A DNA stretch of 64,000 nt, from the NCBI RefSeq assembly GCF_029227915.1, contig NC_079882.1, positions 682,001-746,000 on the forward strand. Direction: 5' to 3'. This stretch comes from Hydractinia symbiolongicarpus. Lineage: Eukaryota; Cnidaria; Hydrozoa; Anthoathecata; Hydractiniidae. This document shows positions 1 to 10,048 of the stretch, in pieces; positions within the stretch are counted from its first letter, which is position 1, and each line of letters opens with the position of its first letter. The position numbers and the translations under genes were made by a program. The notes under the pieces are model-generated. The model saw only the letters and a list, made by a program, of their open reading frames with translations. It made no database searches and had not been told where the DNA came from.

Positions 1-372
1 ATCTAAATTTTTAAATGAAGCGCTACCACAGCGCCCAGTTTAATCGCTGAGTTCCGGCAATCATGTCAAATTAAGAAGAATGTTTTTTCTTGGAGTCCAA
101 TTGTCTCACTTTTACATCTACAAGGTCACAGCTCAAAATCAGTACAATTAAGTCCCACAGTCAATCGTTTCACTGTTAAACGCGATACAACCTAGTAATA
201 CCGGAAAGATATCACGAAATACATGTTGGTACGAATATGTGACTCCACCGTTGTAACTGAAACGGATTGATACTGTTAGTAAGTCAAAGAAATTTAGTTT
301 TTGAAACTCTCGTTATTTGTTCAGCGCACGATAACGGCTAGGATTGGTCCCACGGTAAAGAATGATTTATTT
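1..372 (+). repeat. Reference monomer (first complete copy)
   Basis: This copy defines the phase used throughout. Phase 1-16 is an A/T tract; 20-34 is a short dyad; 35-60 covers 'taatcgctgagttccggc'; 61-80 'atgtcaaattaagaag'; 80-134 is a T-rich stretch with 'cttggagtccaattgtctc'; 135-166 holds 'caattaag' and 'gtcccacagt'; 167-192 'cactgttaaacgcgat'; 193-222 is the most variable window; 223-272 'atgttggtacgaatatgtga' and 'cggattga'; 273-308 'tcaatgaaatgtag'; 309-352 'cttcagcgc...ataacggctagg'; 353-372 is an A/T-rich end. Hand count gives 140 G+C (37.6%) and 17 CpG. The choice of phase 1 is arbitrary because the array is circularly permutable. Confidence 0.95.
20..34. other. Conserved dyad GCGCT-accac-AGCGC in the monomer
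   Basis: A perfect 5-bp inverted repeat flanks a 5-base spacer at phase 20-34. It is present in intact form in a large share of monomers (for example those starting at 746, 3349, 7073, 15540, 27081, 41463). It could form a tiny hairpin or be a symmetric protein-binding site; neither is shown. Many subfamilies break it by one base (AGCGT, AGCTC, GCGCC or GCGCTC forms), so it is not universally maintained. Confidence 0.6.
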
Positions 373-745
373 ATCTAAGTTTTTAAAGGAAGTGCTACCA
401 CAGCAACCAGTGTAATCGCTGAGTTACGGCAATCATGTCAAATTAAGAAGAATGTTATTTCTTGGAGTCCAATTGTCTCACTTTCACATTTATAAGGTCA
501 TGACCCAAAATCAGTTCAATTAAGTCCCACAGTCAATCGTCTCACTGTTAAACGCGATACAACCTAGTAATTCCGGAAAGATATCACGAAATACATGTTG
601 GTACGAATATGCGACTCAACCGTTGTAACTTAAACGGATTGACGCTGTTACAAAGTCAATGAAATGTAGTTTTTCAAACTTTCTCCATTTCTTCAGCGCG
701 CGATAACCGCTAGGATTGGTCCCATTGTTAAAAAGTGACTTTTTT

Positions 746-1859
746 ATCTTAATTCTTAAATGAAGCGCTACCACAGCGCCCGATGTAATCGCGGAGTTGC
801 GGCAATCATGTCAAATTAAAAAGAATGTTATTTCTTGGACTCCAATTGTCTTAGCTTCTCATTTATAAGGTCCCAGTCCAAAATCAGTTCAATTAAGTCC
901 CACAGTCAATCGTTTCACTGTTAAAAGCGATACAACCTAGTAATACCGGAAAGATATCACTAAATACATGTTGGTGCGAATATGTGACTCATCCGCCGCA
1001 ACTCAAACGGATTGATACTGTTAGAAAGTCAATGAAATGTAGTTTGTGAAACTGTCTCTATTTCTTGAGCGCGGGATAACGGCTAGGATTGGTCCCACAG
1101 TAAAAAATGACTTATTTATATAAGTTTATAAATGAAGCGCTATCACAGCGCCCAGTGTAATCGCTGAGTTGCGGCAATCATGTCAAATTAAGAAGAATGT
1201 TATTTCTTGGAGTCCAATTGTCTCAGCTTCTCATTTATAAGGTCCCAGTCCAAAATCAGTTCAATTAAGTCCCACAGTCAATCGTTTCACTGTTAAAAGC
1301 GATACAACCTAGTAATACCGGAAAGATATCACTAAATACATGTTGGTGCGAATATGTGACTCATTCGCCGCAACTCAAACGGATTGATACTGTTAGAAAG
1401 TCAATGAAATGTAGTTTGTGAAACTGTCTCTATTTCTTCAGCGCGGGATAACGGCTAGGATTGGTCCCACAGTAAAAAATGACTTATTTTCTAAGTTTAT
1501 AAATGAAGCGCTATCACAGCGCCCAGTGTAATCGCTGAGTTCCGGCAATCATTTCAAATTAAGAAGAATGTTTTTTCTTGGAGTCCAATTGTCTCACTTT
1601 CACATTTATAAGGTCACAGCCCAAAATCAGTTCAATTAAGTCCCACAGTCAATCGTTTCACTGTTAAACGCGATACAACCTAGTAATACCGGAAAGATAT
1701 CACTAAATACATGTTGGTGCGAATATGTGACTCATCCGCCGCAACTCAAACGGATTGATACTGTTAGAACGTCAATGAAATGTAGTTTGTGAAACTGTCT
1801 CTATTTCTTCAGCGCGGGATAACGGCTAGGATTGGTCCCACAGTAAAAAATGACTTATT
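746..1859 (+). repeat. Three consecutive monomers of the 'cgccgcaactc' subtype
   Basis: The units starting at 746, 1118 and 1489 all carry 'gtgcgaatatgtgactca' followed by 'cgccgcaactc', where most monomers have 'gtacgaatatgtgac' followed by 'cgttgtaactc'. They also share 'gtagtttgtgaaac' in place of 'gtagtttttgaaac'. The linked differences over about 80 bases mark one subfamily. The first of them begins with the unusual 'atcttaattcttaaatg' leader, which also precedes this subtype at 13776 and its later copies. Confidence 0.85.
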
Positions 1860-3348
1860 TTCTAAGTTTATAATTGAAGCGCTATCACAGCGCCCAGTGT
1901 AATCGCTGAGTTTCGGCAATCATGTCAAATTAAGAAGAATGTTTTTTCTTGGAGTCCAATTGTCTCACTTTCACATTTATAAGGTCACAGCCCAAAATCA
2001 GTTCAATTAAGTCCCACAGTCAATCGTTTCACTGTTAAACGCTATACAACCTAGTAATACCGGAGAGATATCCCGAAATACATGTTGGTACGAATATGTG
2101 ACTCAACCGTTGTAACTCTAACGGATTGATACTGTTAGAAAGTCAATGAAATGTAGTTTTTGAAACTGTCTCTATTTCTTCAGCGCAGGATAACGGCTAG
2201 GATTAGTCCGACAGTAAAAAATGTCTTATTTATCTAAATTTTTAAATGAAGCGCTACCACAGCTCCCAGTGTAATCGCTGAGTTCCGGCAATCATGTCAA
2301 ATTAAAAAGAATGTTATTTCTTGGAGTCCAATTGTCTCACTTATAACATTTATAAGGTCACAGTCCAAAATCAGTTCAATTAAGTCGCACAGTCAATCGT
2401 TTTACTGTTAAAAGCGATGCAACCTAGTAATATGAGAAAAATATCGCTGAATACATGTTGGTACGAGTATGTGACGCAACCGTTGTAACTGAAGCGGATT
2501 GATACCGTTAGAAAGTCAACGAAATGTAGTTTTTGAAACTGTAGCTGTTTCTTCAGCGCAGGATAACGGCTAGGATTGGTCCCACAGTAAATAATGACTT
2601 ATTTATCTAAATTTTTAAATGAAGCGCCACCACAGCGCCCAGTTTAATCGCTGAGTTACGGCAATCATGTCAAATTAAGAAGAATGTTTATTCTTGGAGT
2701 CCAATTGTCTCAATTTTACATTTATAAGGTCACGGCCAAAATCAGTACAATTAAGTCCCAGAGTCAATCGTTTCACTGTTAAACGCGATACAACCTAGTA
2801 ATAACAGATAAATATCGCTAAATACATGTTGGTACGAATATGTGACCCAACCGTTGTAACTCAAACGGATTGATACTTTTAGAAAGTCAATGAAATGTAG
2901 TTTTTGAAACTGTCTCTATTTCTTCAGCGCGCGATAACGGCTAGGATTGGTCCCACGGTAAAAAATGATTTATTTAACTAAACGTTTAAATGAAGCGCTA
3001 CCACAGCGCTCAGTGTAATCGCTGAGTTCCGGCAATCATGTCAAATTAATATGAATGCTATTTCTTGGAGTCCAATTGTCTCATTTATCACATTTATCAG
3101 GTCACAATCCAAAGTTAGTTCAATTAAGTCCCACATTCAATCGTTTCACTGTTAAACGCGATACAACCTAGTAATACCGGAAAGATATCACGAAATACAT
3201 GTTGGTACGAATATGTGACTCCACCGTTGTAACTGAAACGGATTGATACTGTTAGAAAGTCAATGAAATGTAGTTTTTGAAACTGTCGCTATTTCTTCAG
3301 CACAGGATAACGGCTAGGATTGGTCCCACAGTAAAAAACGACTTATTT

Positions 3349-5582
3349 ATCTAAATTTTTAAATGAAGCGCTACCACAGCGCCCAGTGTACTCGCTGAGT
3401 TACGGCAATCATGTCAAATTAAGAAGAATGTTTATTCTTGGAGTCCAATTGTCTCAATTTCACATTTATAAGGTCACGGCCAAAATCAGTACAATTAAGT
3501 CCCAGAGTCAATCGTTTCACTGTTAAACGCGATACAACCTAGTAATAACAGATAAATATCGCTAAATACATGTTGGTACGAATATGTGACCCAACCGTTG
3601 TAACTCAAACGGATTGATACTTTTAGAAAGTCAATGAAATGTAGTTTTTGAAACTGTCTCTATTTCTTCAGCGCGCGATAACGGCTAGGATTGGTCCCAC
3701 GGTAAAAAATGATTTATTTAACTAAACTTTTAAATGGAGCGCTACCACAGCGCTCAGTGTAATCGCTGAGTTCCGGCAATCATGTCAAATTAATATGAAT
3801 GCTATTTCTTGGAGTCCAATTGTCTCATTTATCACATTTATCAGGTCACAATCCAAAGTTAGTTCAATTAAGTCCCACATTCAATCGTCTCACTGTTAAA
3901 AGCGATGCAACCTAGTAATAACAGAAAAATATCGCTAAACACATCTTGGTACAAATATGTGACCCAACCGTTGTAACTCAAACGGATTGATATTGTTAGA
4001 GAGTCAATGAAATGTAGTTTTTGAAACTGTCGCTATTTCTTCAGCGCGCGATAACGGGTAGGATTGGTCCCACAGTAAAAAATGACTTATTTATCTAAAT
4101 TTTTAAATTAAGCGCTACCACAGCGTCCAGTGTAATCGCTGAGTTCCGGCAATCATGTCAAACTAAGAAGAATGTTATTTCTTGGAGTCCAATTGTCTCA
4201 CTTGCAATATTTATAAGGTCACAGTCCAAAATCAGTTCAATTAAGTCCCACAGTCAATCGTTTCACTGTTAAACGCGATACAACCTAGTAATACCGGAAA
4301 GATATCACGAAATACATGTTGGTACGAATATGTGACTCCACCGTTGTAACTGAAACGGATTGATACTGTTAGAAAGTCAATGAAATGTAGTTTTTGAAAC
4401 TGTTGCTATTTCTTCAGCACAGGATAACGGCTAGGATTGGTCCCACAGTAAAAAACGACTTATTTATCTAAATTTTTAAATGAAGCGCTACCACAGCGCC
4501 CAGTGTAATCGCTGAGTTACGGCAATCATGTCAAATTAAGAAGAATGTTTATTCTTGGAGTCCAATTGTCTCAATTTCACATTTATAAGGTCACGGCCAA
4601 AATCAGTACAATTAAGTCCCAGAGTCAATCGTTTCACTGTTAAACGCGATACAACCTAGTAATAACAGATAAATATCGCTAAATACATGTTGGTACGAAT
4701 ATGTGACCCAACCGTTGTAACTCAAACAGATTGATACTTTTAGAAAGTCAATGAAATGTAGTTTTTGAAACTGTCTCTATTTCTTCAGCGCGCGATAACG
4801 GCTAGGATTGGTCCCACGGTAAAAAATGATTTATTTAACTAAACTTTTAAATGGAGCGCTACCACAGCGCTCAGTGTAATCGCTAAGTTCCGGCAATCAT
4901 GTCAAATTAATATGAATGCTATTTCTTGGAGTCCAATTGTCTCAATTATCACATTCATCAGGTCACAATCCAAAGTTAGTTCAATTAAGTCCCACATTCA
5001 ATCGTCTCACTGTTAAAAGCGATGCAACCTAGTAGTAACAGAAAAATATCGCTAAACACATCTTGGTACAAATATGTGACCCAACCGTTGTAACTCAAAC
5101 GGATTGATATTGTTAGAGAGTCAATGAAATGTAGTTTTTGAAACTGTCGCTATTTCTTCAGCGCGCGATAACGGGTAGGATTGGTCCCACAGTAAAAAAT
5201 GACTTATTTATCTAAATTTTTAAATTAAGCGCTACCACAGCGTCCAGTGTAATCGCTGAGTTCCGGCAATCATGTCAAACTAAGAAGAATGTTATTTCTT
5301 GGAGTCCAATTGTCTCACTTGCAATATTTATAAGGTCACAGTCCAAAATCAGTTCAATTAAGTCCCACAGTCAATCGTTTCACTGTTAAAAGCGATGCAA
5401 CCTAGTAATATGAGAAAAGTATCGCTAAATACATGTTGGTACGAGTATGTGTCGCAACCTTTGTAACTAAAGCGGATTGATACCGTTAGAAAGTCAATGA
5501 AATGTAGTTTTTGAAACTGTCGTTATTTCTTCAGCGCGCGATAACGGCTAGGATTGGTCCCACGGTAAAGAATGATTTATTT
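3349..5582 (+). repeat. 3-monomer higher-order repeat, 1117 bp, two copies
   Basis: Units starting at 3349, 3720 and 4093 correspond in order to 4466, 4837 and 5210 at a constant offset of 1117. Shared private markers are 'gaatgtttattcttgg' in the first unit, 'aactaaac' with 'taatatgaatgctatttc' in the second, and 'aaattaagcgc' with 'cttgcaatatttataagg' in the third. The units at 2605 and 2976 resemble the first two, so a partial older copy lies just upstream. The 3' end of the unit at 4093 is the ccggaaagatatcacg type and that of 5210 the tatgagaaaagtatcgc type, so exchange continued after the duplication. Confidence 0.88.
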
Positions 5583-5601
5583 ATCTAAGTTTTTAAAGGA
5601 A

Positions 5602-5616
5602 GTGCTACCACAGCAC
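5602..5616. other. Variant dyad GTGCT-accac-AGCAC (both arms changed)
   Basis: In the monomer starting at 5583 the second base of the left arm is T instead of C and the matching base of the right arm is A instead of G, so the 5-bp pairing is kept (G-C becomes A-T). The same double change is present in the units starting at 10049, 12284, 44441, 48164, 50400 and 55518. The unit at 373 has the left change but reads AGCAA on the right, and the unit at 25218 reads ATCAC, so the pairing is not always preserved. Confidence 0.6.
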
Positions 5617-8560
5617 CCAGTGTAATCGCTGAGTTACGGCAATCATGTCAAATTAAGAAGAATGTTATTTCTTGGAGTCCAATAGTCTCACTTTCACATT
5701 TATAAGGTCATGGCCCAAAATCAGTCCAATTAAGTCCCACAGTCAATCTTCTCACTGTTAAACGCGATACAACCTAGTAATACCGGAAAGATATCACGAA
5801 ATACATGTTGGTACGAATATGCGACTCAACCGTTGTAACTTAAACGGATTGATGCTGTTAGAAAGTCAATGAAATGTAGTTTTTCAAACTTTCTCCATTT
5901 CTTCAGCGCGGGATAACGGCTAGGATTGGTCCCACAGTAAAAAATGAATTATTTATCTAAATTTTTAAATGAAGCGCTCCCACAGCGTCCAGTGTATGCG
6001 CTGAGCTCCGACAATCATGTCAAATTAAGAAGAATGTTATTTCTTGGAGTCCAATTGTCTCACTTATCACATTTTTAACGTCACAGTCCAAAATCAGTTC
6101 AATTAAGTCCCACAGTCAATCGTTTCACTGTTAAACGCAATGCAACATAGTAATATCAGAAAAATATGGCTAAATACATGTTGGTACGAATATGTGACAT
6201 AACCGTTTTAACTCAAACGGACTGACACTGTTAGAAAGTCAATGAAAAGTAGTTTTTGAAACTGTCGCTATTTCTTCAGCGCGCGATAACGGCTAGGATT
6301 GGTCCCACGGTAAAGAATGATTTATTTATCTAAATTATTAAATGAAGCGCGACTACATCTCCCAGTGCAATCGCTGAGTTCCGGCAATCATGTCAAATTA
6401 AGAAGAATGTTATTTCTTGGAGTCCAATTGTCTCACTTATAACATTTATAAGGTCACAGTCCAAAATCAGTTCAATTAAGTCGCACAGTCAATCGTTTTA
6501 CTGTTAAAAGCGATGCAACCTAGTAATATGAGAAAAATATCGCTGAATACATGTTGGTACGAGTATGTGACGCAACCGTTGTAACTGAACCGGATTGATA
6601 CCGTTAGAAAGTCAACGAAATGTAGTTTTTGAAACTGTCGCTATTTCTTCAGCGCAGGATAACGGCTAGGATTGGTCCCACAGTAAATAATGACTTATTT
6701 ATCTAAATTTTTAAATGAAGCGCTACCACAGCGCCCAGTTTAATCGCTGAGTTCCGGCAATCATGTCAAATTAAGAAGAATGTTTTTTCTTGGAGTCCAA
6801 TTGTCTCACTTTCACATCTATAAGGTCACAGCTCAAAATCAGAAAAATTAAGTCCCACAGTCAATCGTTTCACTGTTAAACGCGATACAACCTAGTAATT
6901 CAGGAAAGATATCACGAAATACATGTTGGTACGAATATTTGACTCCACCGTTGTAACTGAAACGGATTGATGCTGTTAGAAAGTCAATGAAATGTAGTTT
7001 TTGAAACTGTCGCTATTTCTTCAGCACAGGATAACGGCCAGGATTGGTCCCACAGTAAAAAACGACTTATTTATCTAAATTTTTAAATGAAGCGCTACCA
7101 CAGCGCCCAGTGTAATCGCTGAGTTACGGCAATCATGTCAAAGTAAGAAGAATGTTTATTCTTGGAGTCCAATTGTCTCAATTTCACATTTATAAGGTCA
7201 CGGCCAAAATCAGTACAATTAAGTCCCAAAGTCAATCGTTTCACTGTTAAACGCGATACAACCTAGTAATAACAGATAAATATCGCTAAATACATGTTGG
7301 TACGAATATGTGACCCAACCGTTGTAACTCAAACGGATTGATACTTTTAGAAAGTCAATGAAATGTAGTTTTTGAAACTGTCTCTATTTCTTCAGCGCGC
7401 GGTAACGGCTAGGATTGGTCCCACGGTAAAAAATGATTTATTTAACTAAACTTTTAAATGAAGCGCTACCACAGCGCTCAGTGTAATCGCTGAGTTCCGG
7501 CAATCATGTCAAATTAATATGAATGTTATTTCTTGGAGTCCAATTGTCTCATTTATCACATTTATCAGGTCACAATCCAAAGTTAGTTCAATTAAGTGCC
7601 ACATTCAATCGTCTCACTGTTAAAAGCGATGCAACCTAGTAATAACAGAAAAATATCGTAAACACATCTTGGTACAAATATGTGACCCAACCGTTGTAAC
7701 TCAAACAGATTGATATTGTTAGAGAGTCAATGAAATGTAGTTTTTGAAACTGTCGCTATTTCTTCAGCGCGCGATAACGGGTAGGGTTGGTCCCACAGTA
7801 AAAAATGAATTATTTATCTAAATTTTTAAATGAAGCGCTCCCACAGCGTCCAGTGTATGCGCTGAGCTCCGACAATCATGTCAAATTAAGAAGAATGTTA
7901 TTTCTTGGAGTCCAATTGTCTCACTTATCACATTTTTAACGTCACAGTCCAAAATCAGTTCAATTAAGTCGCACAGTCAATCGTTTTACTGTTAAAAGCG
8001 ATGCAACCTAGTAATATGAGAAAAATATCGCTGAATACATGTTGGTACGAGTATGTGACGCAACCGTTGTAACTGAACCGGATTGATACCGTTAGAAAGA
8101 CAATGAAATGTAGTTTTTGAAACTGTCGCTATTTTTTCAGCGCAGGATAACGGCTAGGATTGGTCCCACAGTAAATAATGACTTATTTATCTAAATTTTT
8201 AAATGAAGCGCTACCACAGCGCCCAGTTTAATCGCTGAGTTCCGGCAGTCATGTCAAATTAAGAAGAATGTTTTTTCTTGGAGTCCAATTGTCTCACTTT
8301 CACATCTATAAGGTCACAGCTCAAAATCAGTACAATTAAGTCCCACAGTCAATCGTTTCACTGTTAAACGCGATACAACCTAGTAATACCGGAAAGATAT
8401 CACGAAATACATGTTGGTACGAATATGTGACTCCACCGTTGTAACTGAAACGGATTGATACTATTAGAAAGTCAATGAAATGTAGTTTTTGAAACTGTCG
8501 CTATTTCTTCAGCACAGGATAACGGCTAGGATTGGTCCCACAGTAAAAAACGACTTATTT

Positions 8561-9302
8561 ATCTAAATTTTTAAATGAAGCGCTACCACAGCGCCCAGTG
8601 TAATCGCTGAGTTACGGCAATCATGTCAAATTAAGAAGAATGTTTATTCTTGGAGTCCAATTGTCTCAATTTCACATTTATAAGGTCACGGCCAAAATCA
8701 GTACAATTAAGTCCCAGAGTCAATCGTTTCACTGTTAAACGCGATACAACCTAGTAATACCGGAAAGATATCACGAAATACATGTTGGTACGAATATGTG
8801 ACTCCACCGTTGTAACTGAAACGGATTGATACTATTAGAAAGTCAATGAAATGTAGTTTTTGAAACTGTCGCTATTTCTTCAGCACAGGATAACGGCTAG
8901 GATTGGTCCCACAGTAAAAAACGACTTATTTATCTAAATTTTTAAATGAAGCGCTACCACAGCGCCCAGTGTAATCGCTGAGTTACGGCAATCATGTCAA
9001 ATTAAGAAGAATGTTTATTCTTGGAGTCCAATTGTCTCAATTTCACATTTATAAGGTCACGGCCAAAATCAGTACAATTAAGTCCCAGAGTCAATCGTTT
9101 CACTGTTAAACGCGATACAACCTAGTAATAACAGATAAATATCGCTAAATACATGTTGGTACGAATATGTGACCCAACCGTTGTAACTCAAACGGATTGA
9201 TACTTTTAGAAAGTCAATGAAATGTAGTTTTTGAAACTGTCTCTATTTCTTCAGTGCGCGATAACGGCTAGGATTGGTCCCACGGTAAAGAATGTTTTAT
9301 TT
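8561..9302 (+). repeat. Local one-monomer duplication (units 8561 and 8932)
   Basis: The two units are almost the same in their first 200 bases. They differ in the variable window: 8561 has 'ccggaaagatatcacg' and 8932 has 'acagataaatatcgct'. The later copies of the block (43324 and 47047) have a single monomer here with the second form. The 3' half of 8561 matches the preceding unit at 8189, including 'gatactattag', so an unequal exchange between neighbouring units explains the extra copy. Confidence 0.85.
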
Positions 9303-9675
9303 AACTAAACTTTTAAATGAAGCGCTACCACAGCGCTCAGTGTAATCGCTGAGTTCCGGCAATCATGTCAAATTAATATGAATGCTTTTTCTTGGAGTCC
9401 AATTGTCTCATTTATCACATTTATCAGGTCACAATCCAAAGTTAGTTCAATTAAGTCCCACATTCAATCGTCTCACTGTTAAAAGCGATGCAACCTAGTA
9501 ATAACAGAAAAATATCGCTAAACACATTTTGGTACAAATATGTGACCCAACCGTTGTAACTCAAACGGATTGATATTGTTAGAGAGTCAATGAAATGTAG
9601 TTTTTGAAACTGTCGCTATTTCTTCAGCGCGCGATAACGGGTAGGATTGGTCCCACAGTAAAAAATGACTTATTT

Positions 9676-10048
9676 ATCTAAATTTTTTAATAAAAAGCTA
9701 CCACAGCGTCCAGTGTAATCGCTGAGTTCCGGCAATCATGTCAAACTAAGAAGAATGTTATTTCTTGGAGTCCAATTGTCTCACTTGCAATATTTATAAG
9801 GTCACAGTCCAAAATCAGTTCAATTAAGTCCCACAGTCAATCGTTTCACTGTTAAAAGCGATGCAACCTAGTAATATGAGAAAAGTATCGCTAAATACAT
9901 GTTGGTACGAGTATGTGTCGCAACCGTTGTAACTGAAGCGGATTGATACCGTCAGAAAGTCAATGAAATGTAGTTTTTGAAACTGTCGTTATTTCTTCAG
10001 CGCGCGATAACGGCTAGGATTGGTCCCACGGTAAAGAATGATTTATTT
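9676..10048 (+). repeat. Monomer with altered leader, dyad left arm lost
   Basis: The leader reads 'aattttttaataaaaagcta' in place of the usual 'aatttttaaatgaagcgcta', which destroys the left arm of the dyad. The same altered leader is found in the units starting at 44068 and 47791, the positional equivalents in the two downstream copies of this block. A different but similarly placed change is at 23366-23379. Confidence 0.85.

Larger units (their letters stand above)
1..6700 (+). repeat. Block I: 18 satellite monomers
   Basis: Monomer starts are 1, 373, 746, 1118, 1489, 1860, 2232, 2605, 2976, 3349, 3720, 4093, 4466, 4837, 5210, 5583, 5955 and 6328. Units starting at 746, 1118 and 1489 share a private 3' half ('gtgcgaatatgtgactca', 'cgccgcaactc', 'gtagtttgtgaaac'), so they are recent local copies. 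The same subtype returns at 13776, 51892, 57010, 59521 and 60267. Unit 373 belongs to the 'aaaggaagtgctacc' subtype seen again at 5583, 10049 and 12284. No open frame of note and no non-satellite sequence. Confidence 0.93.

Noticed and set aside
309-352. CENP-B box-like motif near 'cttcagcgcgcgataacgg' or around 'tacgaatatgtg'
   Set aside because: I compared both strands with the known core TTCG-N4-A-N2-CGGG. The spacing and the CGGG part do not match in any subtype I checked, including 'cttcggcgcgggataacgg'.
1-372. The 372-bp unit as an ancient dimer of a 186-bp repeat
   Set aside because: The 10-mer 'gtcccacagt' can occur twice per monomer (spaced 195 and about 177 bases), but the surrounding halves do not otherwise align by eye. 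A self-alignment of the consensus would decide it.
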